A stretch of 64,000 bases of DNA from NCBI RefSeq assembly GCF_001975725.1, contig NZ_CP019434.1, forward strand, positions 2,005,486-2,069,485, written 5' to 3'. The notes under the pieces are model-generated. The model was given only the letters and a program-made list of their open reading frames with translations. It was not told the origin of the DNA and made no database searches. Origin of the DNA: Acidihalobacter ferrooxydans (lineage in GTDB: Bacteria; Pseudomonadota; Gammaproteobacteria; DSM-5130; Acidihalobacteraceae). Below are positions 49,084 to 58,438 of the stretch, piece after piece. Within the stretch, counting starts at the first letter, position 1. Each line of letters opens with the position of its first letter. The translations under genes were made by a program, and so were the position numbers.

Positions 49084-52000
49084 TCAGTCGGAATTGTGCG
49101 GCGTGGACTCGGATGCACGCCGATCGCCGAACCAGCGCTCGGCGCTGACATAAAACGCCGGCGTCACATACAGCGTCAGCAATTGCGAGAACACCAGGCC
49201 GCCGACCACCGCCACGCCCAGCGGCACGCGCGAACTCGCATCGGCGCCGATACCGAGCGCAATCGGCAAGGTGCCGAGAATGGCCGCCGCCGTCGTCATC
49301 ATGATCGGGCGGAAACGCACCTGACAGGCCTCGGTGATGGCTTGCTCGGCGCTCAGGCCCGCACGCCGCCGCCCGATGGCGAAATCGATCATGATGATGC
49401 CGTTTTTCTTCACCAGACCGACCAGCATGATGATGCCGACGAAGCTGAACACATCCAGCGGCTGATGCAGCACGTACAGCGACAGCAGCGCGCCGAAGCC
49501 AGCCAGCGGCAAGGCAGTGAGAATGGTCAGCGGATGCACGAAATGCTCGTACAGGATCGCCAGAATCACATAGATCACCAGAATCGTCGCCAGCAGCATC
49601 AGCGGCAGCGTCACCAGCGATTGCTGAAACGTCTGCGCCGTGCCGGCGAACTGCCCGCTCACGCCGCCAGGCAAAGTCTGCGCCGCCAGCGTCTGCACGG
49701 CGTGCGTGACGTTTTCCAGCGAGCGTGAACCGTCCAGATTGAACGACACGGTCACCGACGGAAGCTGCCCGTAATGCTCGATGCTCAGCGGGCCGACGCC
49801 ATAGCTCATGCGCGTGATCGCGCCCAAAGGAACTTGCTTACCCTGACTGCTGGACACGGACAGCGCTTGCAGGGCCGACATGTCGGTCTGGAAGCGTGTG
49901 TCGAGTTCTGCGATGACCTCATATTGGTCGCTGGCGCCGTAGATCGTGCCGATATCGGTGCCGCCATAGGCGAGATTCAGTGTTTTTTCAATATTTTGCG
50001 GCGTCACGCCCAACGCTGCGGCACGCTCGCGCAAGATGTGTACGCGAATTTCAGGGTTGCTCAGTTGCAGACTGGAACTCACCCCGACCACGCCGGGGAT
50101 CTGGCGCAACCTGGGCAGAAAAGCCTCCACCGCACGCTCGAGCGTCGCCTCGTCAGTCCCCTGAATCACGAACTGATAATTGGCGTTGCTGCGCAGAGCG
50201 CCGATCTGGATCGCCGGCGGCTGCATGAAAAATGCCTGCACGGTCGGAAAGGCCTGCATCTGCCGGCGCAAGCGCGGGATGAGCGCGTCGGCATTTGCAC
50301 CCGCTTTCAAACCGATCATGATGCGTCCGATGTTGCTGCCGCCGAAACCGCCGCCCCCCTGCCCCGCGTTCGACATGACGTTGTCCACGCCGGGATCGCG
50401 CATCACCACATCGGCGATCTTTTGTTGCTGGGCCTTGAGCTGATCGAACGTGATGCCTTCGGGGTATTGCAGGTTGGCGATCACCATGCCGGAGTTTCCG
50501 TTCGGGATGAACGCCTTCTGCACCACGGTGAACAGACCGTACGCGGCCACCAGAGTGAACGCGGCGCCGAGCAGGATCCAGCCGCGATGGCGCAAGGACC
50601 AGCGCAGGCTGCGCACGTAACCGCGCGTCAGCGCCTCGAATCCGCGCTGGAACCACGACCCGCGCGACTTCACCGTGGCGCGCGCGCCGCTACGCTCGCG
50701 CATCCGCGACAGCAGCATCGGCGTCAGCGTCAGCGACACCGCGCCGGAACACAGGATAACCACCGCAATGGTGACGCCGAATTCCCTGAACAAACGCCCG
50801 ATGATGCCGCCCATGAATATCAGCGGCAGGAAGACCGCCGCCAGCGACAGCGTCATCGACAAAATGGTAAAGCCGATTTCGCGGCTGCCCTCCAGCGCCG
50901 CCTGCACGACCGGCACGCCCTGCTCGCGATGACGCGCGATGTTCTCCAGCATGACCACCGCATCGTCCACCACGAAGCCGACCGCGAGCGTCAGCGCCAG
51001 CAGGGTGAGGATATTGAGGCTGTAGCCAAGCACATGCATCACCGCGAAGGTGCCGAGCAGCGACACTGGAATCGCCAGCACCGCGACCAGCGTTTGCCGC
51101 CACTGCCCGAGAAACAGCCAGATCACGCCGGCCACCAGCAAGCTGGCGAGCACCAGCGTCATCGCGACCTCTTCGACCGAGGCGCGCACATAGCCGGACT
51201 TGTCGTACAGAATGTGCATCTGCGCGCCGCCGGGCAAGGCCTGCTCCAGCGAGGGCAACAGAGTGCGGATGGCATCGGAGACCTGCACCGTGTTGCTGCT
51301 CGGATCGCGCACCACGGCCAGGATGATGCCGCGCTCATGATTGATCCAGGTCGCGCGCGTATTCTGCTGGACCCCGTTCACCGCATGGCCCACCTGATCG
51401 AGCGTGACCGGCGCGCCATTGCTGAAGGCGAGCACCATCTTGTTGAACTGCGCGGCGTCCGTAAGCTGGCCGTTCACCTTCAGGCTGTAGTTGCGCACCG
51501 CACCCTGCAAAGTGCCCTGCGGCAGATTGACATTGCGGTCAGTCACGGCAGTTTGCACATCGGTCAACGACAGACCCCGCGCCTGCAGCTTGTAGGGATT
51601 CAAATACAGGCGCACCGCGTAAGTCTGCCCGCCGAACACCAGGACGTTGGACACCCCCGGCACGCCCGAGAGTGTCGTGGCCAAGCGGTTCTCGGCGTAA
51701 GCGTCGAGCTTGTAGAGCGGCATGTTCGGGGCCGACAGACCGATGAACATGATCGGACTGGCGGAGGGGTTCATCTGCCGCACAGACGGCTGCGAGGTCA
51801 TCGTCGAGGGCAGAAAATGCGTGGCCTGATTAACCGCGGACTGGACTTCCTCGGTCGCCGTGTTGATGTTCTGGCTCAGATCGAACTGCAGGATGATCCG
51901 CGTACTGCCGGTCTGGCTGGTCGAACTCATCGACAACAGCCCGGAAATACTGGAAAACTGTTTTTCCAAAGGCGAGGCGACTGCCGACGCCATGGTCTGC

Positions 52001-52167
52001 GCACTGGCACCTGACAATGACGCCGACACCATCACCGTCGGGTACGACACGGAAGGCAGCAGTGCCACCGGCAGCCCGCGTACCGCGAACAGGCCGAACA
52101 GCACCAGAGCCAGGGTCAGGACGGTGGTAGCGACCGGCCGGCGAATAAACGGTTCGGCCAGATTCAT
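49084..52167 (-). CDS. RND-family efflux transporter permease (HAE-1, MdtB/C-like)
   Basis: Inner-membrane proton-driven pump of 1027 residues with the twelve-span, two-fold repeated RND plan. The N-terminus MNLAEPFIRRPVATTVLTL is typical. The TM4 proton-relay pair is in VGFVVDDAVVMLENI. Large periplasmic loops follow TM1 and TM7. It starts within the stop of the adaptor gene (ATGA, 52164-52167) and works with the adaptor and TolC-like protein encoded upstream. A complete three-part exporter; the substrate range is unknown. MdtB/MdtC-type similarity is strongest by eye. Confidence 0.94.
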   Translation of the reverse strand: MNLAEPFIRRPVATTVLTLALVLFGLFAVRGLPVALLPSVSYPTVMVSASLSGASAQTMASAVASPLEKQFSSISGLLSMSSTSQTGSTRIILQFDLSQNINTATEEVQSAVNQATHFLPSTMTSQPSVRQMNPSASPIMFIGLSAPNMPLYKLDAYAENRLATTLSGVPGVSNVLVFGGQTYAVRLYLNPYKLQARGLSLTDVQTAVTDRNVNLPQGTLQGAVRNYSLKVNGQLTDAAQFNKMVLAFSNGAPVTLDQVGHAVNGVQQNTRATWINHERGIILAVVRDPSSNTVQVSDAIRTLLPSLEQALPGGAQMHILYDKSGYVRASVEEVAMTLVLASLLVAGVIWLFLGQWRQTLVAVLAIPVSLLGTFAVMHVLGYSLNILTLLALTLAVGFVVDDAVVMLENIARHREQGVPVVQAALEGSREIGFTILSMTLSLAAVFLPLIFMGGIIGRLFREFGVTIAVVILCSGAVSLTLTPMLLSRMRERSGARATVKSRGSWFQRGFEALTRGYVRSLRWSLRHRGWILLGAAFTLVAAYGLFTVVQKAFIPNGNSGMVIANLQYPEGITFDQLKAQQQKIADVVMRDPGVDNVMSNAGQGGGGFGGSNIGRIMIGLKAGANADALIPRLRRQMQAFPTVQAFFMQPPAIQIGALRSNANYQFVIQGTDEATLERAVEAFLPRLRQIPGVVGVSSSLQLSNPEIRVHILRERAAALGVTPQNIEKTLNLAYGGTDIGTIYGASDQYEVIAELDTRFQTDMSALQALSVSSSQGKQVPLGAITRMSYGVGPLSIEHYGQLPSVTVSFNLDGSRSLENVTHAVQTLAAQTLPGGVSGQFAGTAQTFQQSLVTLPLMLLATILVIYVILAILYEHFVHPLTILTALPLAGFGALLSLYVLHQPLDVFSFVGIIMLVGLVKKNGIIMIDFAIGRRRAGLSAEQAITEACQVRFRPIMMTTAAAILGTLPIALGIGADASSRVPLGVAVVGGLVFSQLLTLYVTPAFYVSAERWFGDRRASESTPHNSD

Positions 52168-53372
52168 GAGTGTGCTGCGCCGGCAGGCTGAGCGCGTTCA
52201 CTTGTGTGCGACGAACGCTGGGTATCCGGCTTGGCAACGGCCGATTTCGCGCCCGGTGTGAGCACTTTCACTGTGGCGTTCGGACGAATCCGCGCCGGCA
52301 AGGGATAGATGACCGAGTCGCTTGCGCTCAGACCCTTTGCAATCACCGCCTTGTCCGTCGTCGTCAGGCTCACCGTGACAGGCTGCACCACCGCCTTGCC
52401 GGCCTTGACCATGTAGACGAAGTTGCCGTTCTGGCCGGGCTGCACCGCGCCGGCAGGCACCACGAGCGCATGGTCGATCGCGCCAAAGCGCAGGCGCACA
52501 GTCACGAACTGGCCCGGCCACAGTTTTCCATCCGCATTGCCGACCGTGCCCTGCAAGGTCACCGTGCCGTTACCGGAATCGACCCCGTTATCGACCACCT
52601 CGAGATGCCCATGCCCCAACACCTGCGTTGCATTTTCGCGCAACACTGCCAGCGAACCGTCAACCCCGCTTTTGGGCAACGCCAACACCTTGCTCAACAT
52701 CGACTGCGGCAGCGTGAAATTCACCTGCAATGGATTCATCTGGCGCAGCGTGACCAGCGCCGTCGTGTTCGCCTGCACGGCGTTTCCGGCTTGCAGGTCG
52801 ATCACTCCCAGACGCCCGGCAATAGGCGCCCGCAATGTGGTGTAACCCAGATTCAATCGAGCCGTTGTCAGCGCGGCGCGATCCTGCGCCACCTGTGCCC
52901 GGTCAGCCTGCGCGGTGGCGACGGCCTGATCGAACGTTTGGCGGGTCACATACAGCTTCGCGACCAGCGGTTTCATCGCCGCAACCTGTCCCTCGGCATA
53001 CCGCGCCTGCGCCTCATCGCCCTTGAGCTTGGCCCTGGCCTGAGCCAGCGCGGCGCGGTCCGGCGCCGCCTCCAGCGAAAACAGCCGTTGCCCGGCCGCG
53101 ACGGTCTGCCCGGCCTGCACCCAGACCTTGCTCAACTGACCGGTAATCTGCGCCGTGACCGTGACGCTGTGCGGACTGCTCAAGGTGCCTGAGGCCGATA
53201 CGGTCAGCGGTACCGTCTCGATCTTCGGTTGCACCACTTCCACGGTCAACGCGCCGCCGAAACCGTGCCGCCGACCCGTCTGCTCGCTGCTTTTGCTGCA
53301 AGCGCCAAGCAGCAACACCGCGCATACGGCGGTTGCCACCCGGAGCGTCCAGCGGCCTGTATCACCGTCCAT
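52164..53372 (-). CDS. RND efflux periplasmic adaptor (membrane fusion lipoprotein)
   Basis: A 402-residue adaptor bridging pump and outer-membrane channel. The N-terminus is a lipoprotein signal with lipobox LLGAC, Cys25 being the acylation site. It then shows a barrel-sandwich half (VTVTAQITGQLSKVWVQAG in part), a long helical hairpin (about 95-165), the second half APIAGRLGVIDLQAGN, and beta-barrel and membrane-proximal domains. The ATG at 53372 overlaps the TolC-like gene by 11 bases; a TTG one codon upstream is less likely. Confidence 0.92.
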   Translation of the reverse strand: MDGDTGRWTLRVATAVCAVLLLGACSKSSEQTGRRHGFGGALTVEVVQPKIETVPLTVSASGTLSSPHSVTVTAQITGQLSKVWVQAGQTVAAGQRLFSLEAAPDRAALAQARAKLKGDEAQARYAEGQVAAMKPLVAKLYVTRQTFDQAVATAQADRAQVAQDRAALTTARLNLGYTTLRAPIAGRLGVIDLQAGNAVQANTTALVTLRQMNPLQVNFTLPQSMLSKVLALPKSGVDGSLAVLRENATQVLGHGHLEVVDNGVDSGNGTVTLQGTVGNADGKLWPGQFVTVRLRFGAIDHALVVPAGAVQPGQNGNFVYMVKAGKAVVQPVTVSLTTTDKAVIAKGLSASDSVIYPLPARIRPNATVKVLTPGAKSAVAKPDTQRSSHTSERAQPAGAAHS

Positions 53373-54822
53373 CAAGGCCTCCCTGCGGCGGCGTCAGCGT
53401 ACCGATCGCGGCACTCAAATTGGATAAACTCTGGTAACTGTTGATCGCGTCGCGCGTGACCGCCACGCGGGCGCTGGTCAGCGCCGCCTGCGCGGCGAGC
53501 AGATTCTGCATCGTCGCCAACCCGACACGGTACTGCGCCTGTACCGCCGCCAACGCCTGCTTCGCGTTGTCGAGCTGCGCCCGTGCGCTCGGCAACGCGG
53601 CGCTGGCGCTGCGGAAGGCGTAATAGTCCTGCCACACGGCAAGCCGGGTCGACTGCGCATCGGTGGCAAGATTGGCCTGCGCCTCGGCCAGCGCGCTGCG
53701 CGCCTGAGCAGTCTGATAATGCCGCTTGAATCCGCTGAACAGAGGTACCGACACGGTCAGGCCGATACTGTACTGCCGCGTCGGCGCCCAGTGTTGACGC
53801 AGCGTCCAGCTCTGCGTCGCGCCCAGCGTGAGCGTCGGCAGGCCGCTGCGCTGCGCCGCGCGCAACTCGGCCCGCGCTGCTGTCACATCCGCCCGCGTAC
53901 TCTGCAGGCCCGGATTGACATCCAGCGCCTGCTGCATGAGTTGCTGCACCGAATCGCGCAGCTTCGGCGATACCTTGAGGTCGAGTGGCGCAAGTTTCAG
54001 CGAAGTCCCCAACGGCAGACCGACTGCGTTGGCCAGAGCGCCCTCATCGCTCGCCACCGTTTGCTGCGCGGCCAGCAGCGTAGCGCGAGCCGCGGCGACC
54101 GACGCCTTGGCCTGGTACACATCCGCGATCGTTGCCTGACCGGCGCGCAGACGCGCCTGCGCCGCGTCCAGCGCCGCTTGCGCGCTGTGCAGGGCCTGCC
54201 CGTAGGATTCGATCAGCGCACGGTCGCCCAGCAACTGGTAATACGCCTGCCGCACATCGGCGAGAATCGACTGCACCGTGGCATTTTGAGTGAATCGGGC
54301 CGCATTCAGCTGCGCCTGAGCCGCGTTCACTGCCGCCTGCGACTGACCGAAATCCCACAACAGCCAGGACAGACTCAGGTTCGGTTGCAGCGTGTTTTCC
54401 GCAGGCTGCGCTGTGCCGGCCGAATTGACCGAGCGCACGCGTGTCAGCGGCACGTTCAGATTCAGGGTCGGCCAGGCAGCACTTTCAGCGACGCCCAATG
54501 CCGCCGCCTGACCGCGCAGCGTCTCCCACGCCACCCGCGTACGCGGATTGTCGTGCAGCGCGAGCGCGCTCAATTGCATCAAGCTCAGCGGCTCGTCCTT
54601 CCAGGCCGTCGGCAACGCGGTCGCCAGCGGCGACACGTCCTTTTGCGGCGCCGCGAGCAGTTGGCCAGGCGCCGTCCCCACGTTGGCGTACACGCCGAAG
54701 GGATCACCACCCGCCTGCGCAACCTGCGGCAGCGCCAGCACTGCGCTGACCGCCAGTACGCCCGCGAAGAGCCGCCAGGCACGCAGTATAGGTGTGTCGT
54801 GATGAACCGTTTGCATGCGCAT
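53362..54822 (-). CDS. TolC-like outer-membrane efflux protein
   Basis: Outer-membrane channel of 486 residues. The signal peptide (LFAGVLAVSAVLALPQVAQA, ending near residue 37) is preceded by a longish basic N-terminus; the ATG at 54816 would shorten it by two residues. The body is two repeats of the OEP fold: long Ala/Gln-rich helices (NAAQAQLNAARFTQNATVQ in part) and strands such as SLSWLLWDFGQS and IGLTVSVPLFSGF. First gene of the efflux operon, divergent from a two-component pair. Confidence 0.92.
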   Translation of the reverse strand: MRMQTVHHDTPILRAWRLFAGVLAVSAVLALPQVAQAGGDPFGVYANVGTAPGQLLAAPQKDVSPLATALPTAWKDEPLSLMQLSALALHDNPRTRVAWETLRGQAAALGVAESAAWPTLNLNVPLTRVRSVNSAGTAQPAENTLQPNLSLSWLLWDFGQSQAAVNAAQAQLNAARFTQNATVQSILADVRQAYYQLLGDRALIESYGQALHSAQAALDAAQARLRAGQATIADVYQAKASVAAARATLLAAQQTVASDEGALANAVGLPLGTSLKLAPLDLKVSPKLRDSVQQLMQQALDVNPGLQSTRADVTAARAELRAAQRSGLPTLTLGATQSWTLRQHWAPTRQYSIGLTVSVPLFSGFKRHYQTAQARSALAEAQANLATDAQSTRLAVWQDYYAFRSASAALPSARAQLDNAKQALAAVQAQYRVGLATMQNLLAAQAALTSARVAVTRDAINSYQSLSNLSAAIGTLTPPQGGLDGR

Positions 54823-54968
54823 ACTCTAACGTCATGCGTATGACTTGCCACGGGAAAATTGTTGCAAGGTGTTAACAGGGCCGCGCGTCGTCGCACATAC
54901 TCACACACTGTGCTTACACGCACCGTGATCGCCACCCGTCATGAAACCCACCGCAGCGCCAGACACAC
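54823..54968. promoter_or_regulatory. Divergent promoter region, efflux operon and two-component genes
   Basis: A 146-base region holding both promoters. I see no clear direct-repeat OmpR-type boxes. The sequence around TTGCAAGGTGTTAACA is the most AT-rich part. Confidence 0.35.
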
Positions 54969-55690
54969 ATGCGAACCGTACCGCCAAAACTGCTCATCGT
55001 CGATGACGACCCGCGCCTGCGGGCCATGCTCAAGCGGTATCTGGACAGCCAGGGCTTCGAAGCGCACACCGCCGACGATACCGCGCATATGGACCGCCTG
55101 CTGCAACGCGAGCACGTCGATCTGCTGCTGCTCGACGTGCTGATGCCCGACGAGGACGGTTTCAGCGCATGCCGCCGATCATCATGCTCACCGCGCGCGG
55201 CGAGCTGCCCGACAAGATCATAGGCCTGGAATACGGCGCCGACGACTACCTCGCCAAACCCTTCGAGCCACGCGAACTCGTCGCGCGCATCCGCGCCGTG
55301 CTCAGGCGCAGCGGCGAGCATACGCCCGCCGCCACGCCAGCCCCCGGCGATTTCCAGTTCGGCCCCTTCCGCCTCGCCCTGTACGAACGCCGCCTGTACC
55401 GTTCAGGGCAAGACCACGACGCACAGCCTATTGATCTTACGAGCGGCGAATTCGCCGTGCTGCATGCGCTCGTCAGCCACCCCTTCGAGGCGCTGTCGCG
55501 CGAACAATTGCACTTTCAGATCCACGGCAGCGACCGCCAGCCCGGTGAACGCGGCATCGACGTACTCATCTCGCAACTGCGGCGTATCGTCGAAGACGAT
55601 CCCCGCCATCCTCGCTATCTGCAAACCGTGTGGGGCCTCGGCTATGCCTTCGCGCCCGACGGCCAACTGCATGCGGGCACCCGTCGATGA
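54969..55690 (+). pseudogene. OmpR-family response regulator, frameshifted by an internal deletion
   Basis: The first frame (54969-55223) encodes the receiver start KLLIVDDDPRLRAMLKRYLD, phospho-acceptor Asp in LLLDVLMPDEDG, then GFSACRR, and then runs out of family similarity. From 55169 a different frame resumes with MPPIIMLTARGE, the receiver Thr and Lys (LAKPFEP), and a complete winged-helix DNA-binding domain ending GLGYAF. About nine or ten residues expected between CRR and PIIM are missing. The junction reads ATGCCGCC and is used in both frames, as expected for a deletion between short direct repeats. The two parts cannot be read as one protein. The downstream kinase overlaps it by ATGA. 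Confidence 0.85.
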
Positions 55691-56982
55691 ACCTCATCCC
55701 GCGCCTTCGACGCCTCTGGCCGGACACCTTGTTTGCCCGCATGGCGCTGCTCATCGCCGTACTGTTCCTGCTCGGCCAACTGGCGATCTACGCGTTTTTG
55801 CGCATCTATGAATTTCAGCCGCACACGCAGCGGCTTGCCCATCAATGGTCGCAACTGCTCACCCTCGCCGCGGCGCAGCCAACAGCTGACAACCCGGCCT
55901 TGCGCCGCAACCTCGCCAGGCTCGGCCTGCAACTGTCCACCGACGCCGGCGCACCGCTGGCGGGTCCCGCCCCGCACAGCGGCCCCCTGCCTCATGTGCT
56001 CCGGGCGATGCGCACATTACTCGGACCCTCGGTACAGATGACCGTGGATCCCGCGCACCATCTGCTCTGGCTGCGCTGGACTGGAGCCCATACCGTCACG
56101 CTGGCCTTGCCCGCCAAACAGGGCACGCCGATCCCCGTACCCTATGTGCAACTGATCGCGCTGATTGCCGTCGCCCTGCTCGGTGGCCTGCTCGTCGTTC
56201 GCCAGGTCAACCGCCCGCTGAAAAGCCTCGTCGATGCAGTCAGCGGCTTCGGCGACAACCACCAGACACGCCCCTTGCGCATCCAGGGACCACGCGACAT
56301 CCGCGAACTGGCCGCGCGATTCAATCACCTGCTCGACGACCTGGAAGAACTGCTCCGCGAGCGCGAACTCGTGCTGATCGGCGTCTCGCACGACCTGCGC
56401 ACCCCCTTGACCCGCACCCGTCTTGCCGTCGAATTTCTGCCCGCCGCAGCGGTCGACAGCCGTGCCGAGATCATCGCCAAAATTCAGGAAATGGACGCGA
56501 TCATCGAACAATTCCTGAACTACGCACGCGAAGGCCAGGAAGAACCGACTGTGCTCACCGACCTCACCGCCCTCGTTCACACCACCGTCGAACACTTCCG
56601 CGAAGGCCCTGCCGGCTTGCCGGTCACGCTCGATGTGCCGCATACACTCTCTGCACCCGTCCAGCCGCTGGCCCTGTCACGCGCGCTGCGCAACCTGCTG
56701 GAAAACGCCGCCAGGCACGGCGCTGCGCCCATCGAAGTCCGCCTGCACAGCACGAATGACCACATCGCACTCAGCGTACGCGACCACGGCAACGGTATAC
56801 CGCCGCAGCGCCTCCGAGACCTGCCCAAACCCTTCGCGCAAAGCACCTCCGGCGGCGCCGGGCTCGGGCTGGCCATCGTCGAACGCATAGCCCGCCGGCT
56901 ACACGGGCGACTGACGCTCGCAAACGCCGCAGATGGCGGCCTGCAGGCAACCCTTGAACTGCCAATCAAGAAAGACCGCTGA
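55687..56982 (+). CDS. EnvZ-like sensor histidine kinase
   Basis: Inner-membrane kinase of 431 residues. TM1 is at about 17-37 and TM2 at about 152-172, enclosing a periplasmic sensor of roughly 115 residues. HAMP follows (NRPLKSLVDAV ... ELAARFNHLLDDL). The H-box IGVSHDLRTPLTRTRLA carries His235, the N-box is LRNLLENAARHG, and the G-boxes are DHGNGIPP and GGAGLGLAIV. It appears intact although its partner regulator gene is broken. The start overlaps the regulator stop by ATGA. Divergence from the efflux operon suggests it once controlled it. Confidence 0.92.
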   Translation: MNLIPRLRRLWPDTLFARMALLIAVLFLLGQLAIYAFLRIYEFQPHTQRLAHQWSQLLTLAAAQPTADNPALRRNLARLGLQLSTDAGAPLAGPAPHSGPLPHVLRAMRTLLGPSVQMTVDPAHHLLWLRWTGAHTVTLALPAKQGTPIPVPYVQLIALIAVALLGGLLVVRQVNRPLKSLVDAVSGFGDNHQTRPLRIQGPRDIRELAARFNHLLDDLEELLRERELVLIGVSHDLRTPLTRTRLAVEFLPAAAVDSRAEIIAKIQEMDAIIEQFLNYAREGQEEPTVLTDLTALVHTTVEHFREGPAGLPVTLDVPHTLSAPVQPLALSRALRNLLENAARHGAAPIEVRLHSTNDHIALSVRDHGNGIPPQRLRDLPKPFAQSTSGGAGLGLAIVERIARRLHGRLTLANAADGGLQATLELPIKKDR

Positions 56983-57097
56983 ACAACACTCCCCGACGCA
57001 GCCGTGGATGCTCCGTACGCTTTGCACAGCACCGCCACCTCCCCCTTTCGATCGATTGACGCTTCGCGGACATCAGGCTAATATGCGCGGCCTATCT

Positions 57098-57172
57098 GGG
57101 CGGTTAGCTCAGCGGTAGAGCACTGCCTTCACACGGCAGGGGTCAGTGGTTCGATCCCACTACCGCCCACCA
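57098..57172 (+). tRNA. tRNA-Val(CAC)
   Basis: Seventy-five bases including an encoded CCA. The acceptor stem pairs GGGCGGT with ACCGCCC, discriminator A. D-arm TAGCTCAGCGGTAGAGC, anticodon stem CTGCC/GGCAG with loop TTCACAC (anticodon CAC, codon GUG), and T-arm CAGTGGTTCGATCCCACTA are all regular. A strong terminator follows 25 bases later. Confidence 0.97.
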
Positions 57173-57196
57173 AATTATTTCTCAAATGCCAACAGA

Positions 57197-57238
57197 GCAC
57201 AAAAAAGACCAGCCCGTAAAAGCCGGTCTTTTTTGTGC
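57197..57238 (+). terminator. Terminator after tRNA-Val
   Basis: A perfect 14-bp stem, GCACAAAAAAGACC (57197-57210) with GGTCTTTTTTGTGC (57225-57238), around a 14-base loop. The T-run lies within the stem's right arm. The matching A-run on the left makes it able to act in both directions. Confidence 0.9.
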
Positions 57239-57417
57239 AAAACACCCTCGTGGACAATTCACTGTCCACACGTGACTTATCATTACCCGCGTCCGTATAC
57301 CCAACCGATCAAGCGCACCGAACGATCAAGTATTGTCCAATCTCCGGAGTCCATTGCTCATCTCTACGGATCATCGGGTAGTATCTCCCTTTCCGCACAG
57401 ACACGATGAGGCTCAGC

Positions 57418-58380
57418 ATGCATAGCAATGAAGGCATATTCTTAGTGATTGGCGGAGCTGGGTTCATTGGCTCCAATACAGTGGATTTGCTCTTGGAAGA
57501 AGGCTATCGGGTTCGAGTCATCGACGATTTCTCGACAGGGCGCATGGAAAATCTACCTGTAACCCATCCGCAGCTGGAGATAATCACCGGAAGTCTCGAA
57601 GATCCGACGATATTGCATTCAGCCTTTTCTGGTGTTGCTGGGGTCTTGCACCTGGCGGCGCAGATTTCTGTTCAACGCAGCATGGAGGAGCCCGTTCGCT
57701 CCTGCGAGCGGAATATCGTTGGATTTTTACGGGTATTGGAGGAGGCGCGCCAGCATTCGATACGGGTGGTGTACGCCTCTTCGGCAGCAGTCTATGGTGA
57801 TCCGGAGGTTCTGCCGTTACGTGAGGACAGTCCGATTCAACCTATCTCACCATACGGCCTGGAAAAATACAGCAATGAACTCTACGCCCAACTTTATGGA
57901 AAAATGCATGGTCTTTCGCAAATGGGGCTGCGTTACTTTAACGTGTATGGCCCGCGCCAGGATCCCAAATCGCAATATAGCGGCGTGATATCGCGATTCA
58001 TCGAGCAATTGAGTCAAGACCAGCCACTGACAGTGCGGGGCGACGGTCTACAGGAACGGGATTTCATTCATGTATCCGACGTGGCTCGGGCGAATATGAC
58101 CGCCCTGATCAAGCCTGTCGACGGTGTCGTAAACGTCGCTAGCGGCCAGGTCATCACCATTCGAGATCTGGCTGAACTGCTCATTCAGTTAAATGACGAA
58201 AAAGGCAAAATTCAGTGGGTTCCGAGTTTACCCGGAGATATTAGCCGCTCGCGTGCAGATGTCAGACGCATGGAGAACGAGCTTGTTCGCCCCATCACTC
58301 AGCTGAACACAGGATTGCAATCCTTGTTGCTGGAGTCTCTTGCTGCGAATCAGAACCCTACGCGACAAACGGGAGCATGA
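57418..58380 (+). CDS. NAD-dependent epimerase/dehydratase (UDP-sugar 4-epimerase-like)
   Basis: Extended SDR of 320 residues. The NAD loop IGGAGFIGS is at about 11-19, the acidic DD after beta-2 (VIDDFSTG) indicates NAD, the active-site Ser is in YASSAAVYG, and Tyr146-xxx-Lys150 is in SPYGLEKY. The RYFNVYGPRQDP block points to UDP-glucose/UDP-GlcNAc 4-epimerases of surface polysaccharide synthesis. I chose the ATG at 57418 because GAGG lies seven bases before it; the ATG at 57406 has no such site. The DNA is clearly less GC-rich than most of the window, which suggests transfer. Confidence 0.87.
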   Translation: MHSNEGIFLVIGGAGFIGSNTVDLLLEEGYRVRVIDDFSTGRMENLPVTHPQLEIITGSLEDPTILHSAFSGVAGVLHLAAQISVQRSMEEPVRSCERNIVGFLRVLEEARQHSIRVVYASSAAVYGDPEVLPLREDSPIQPISPYGLEKYSNELYAQLYGKMHGLSQMGLRYFNVYGPRQDPKSQYSGVISRFIEQLSQDQPLTVRGDGLQERDFIHVSDVARANMTALIKPVDGVVNVASGQVITIRDLAELLIQLNDEKGKIQWVPSLPGDISRSRADVRRMENELVRPITQLNTGLQSLLLESLAANQNPTRQTGA

Positions 58381-58438
58381 AACAGGCGCACCTCTGGGAT
58401 TGCGAGGGGGAAAAGTGTACATACCAATGGGCATGCCT

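Noticed and set aside
49774-52014. A 746-codon open frame antisense to the RND pump gene
   Set aside because: Its product is rich in His, Arg and Gln with no domain, and it mirrors the codon pattern of the pump gene. It is a high-GC antisense artefact. The same applies to long frames opposite lepA (34047-35651), pyrG (16703-18175) and gnd (44303-45796).
57098-57172. tRNA-Val as the active attachment site of an integrative element
   Set aside because: No integrase gene and no second copy of the tRNA 3' end were found in the 6.8 kb downstream.
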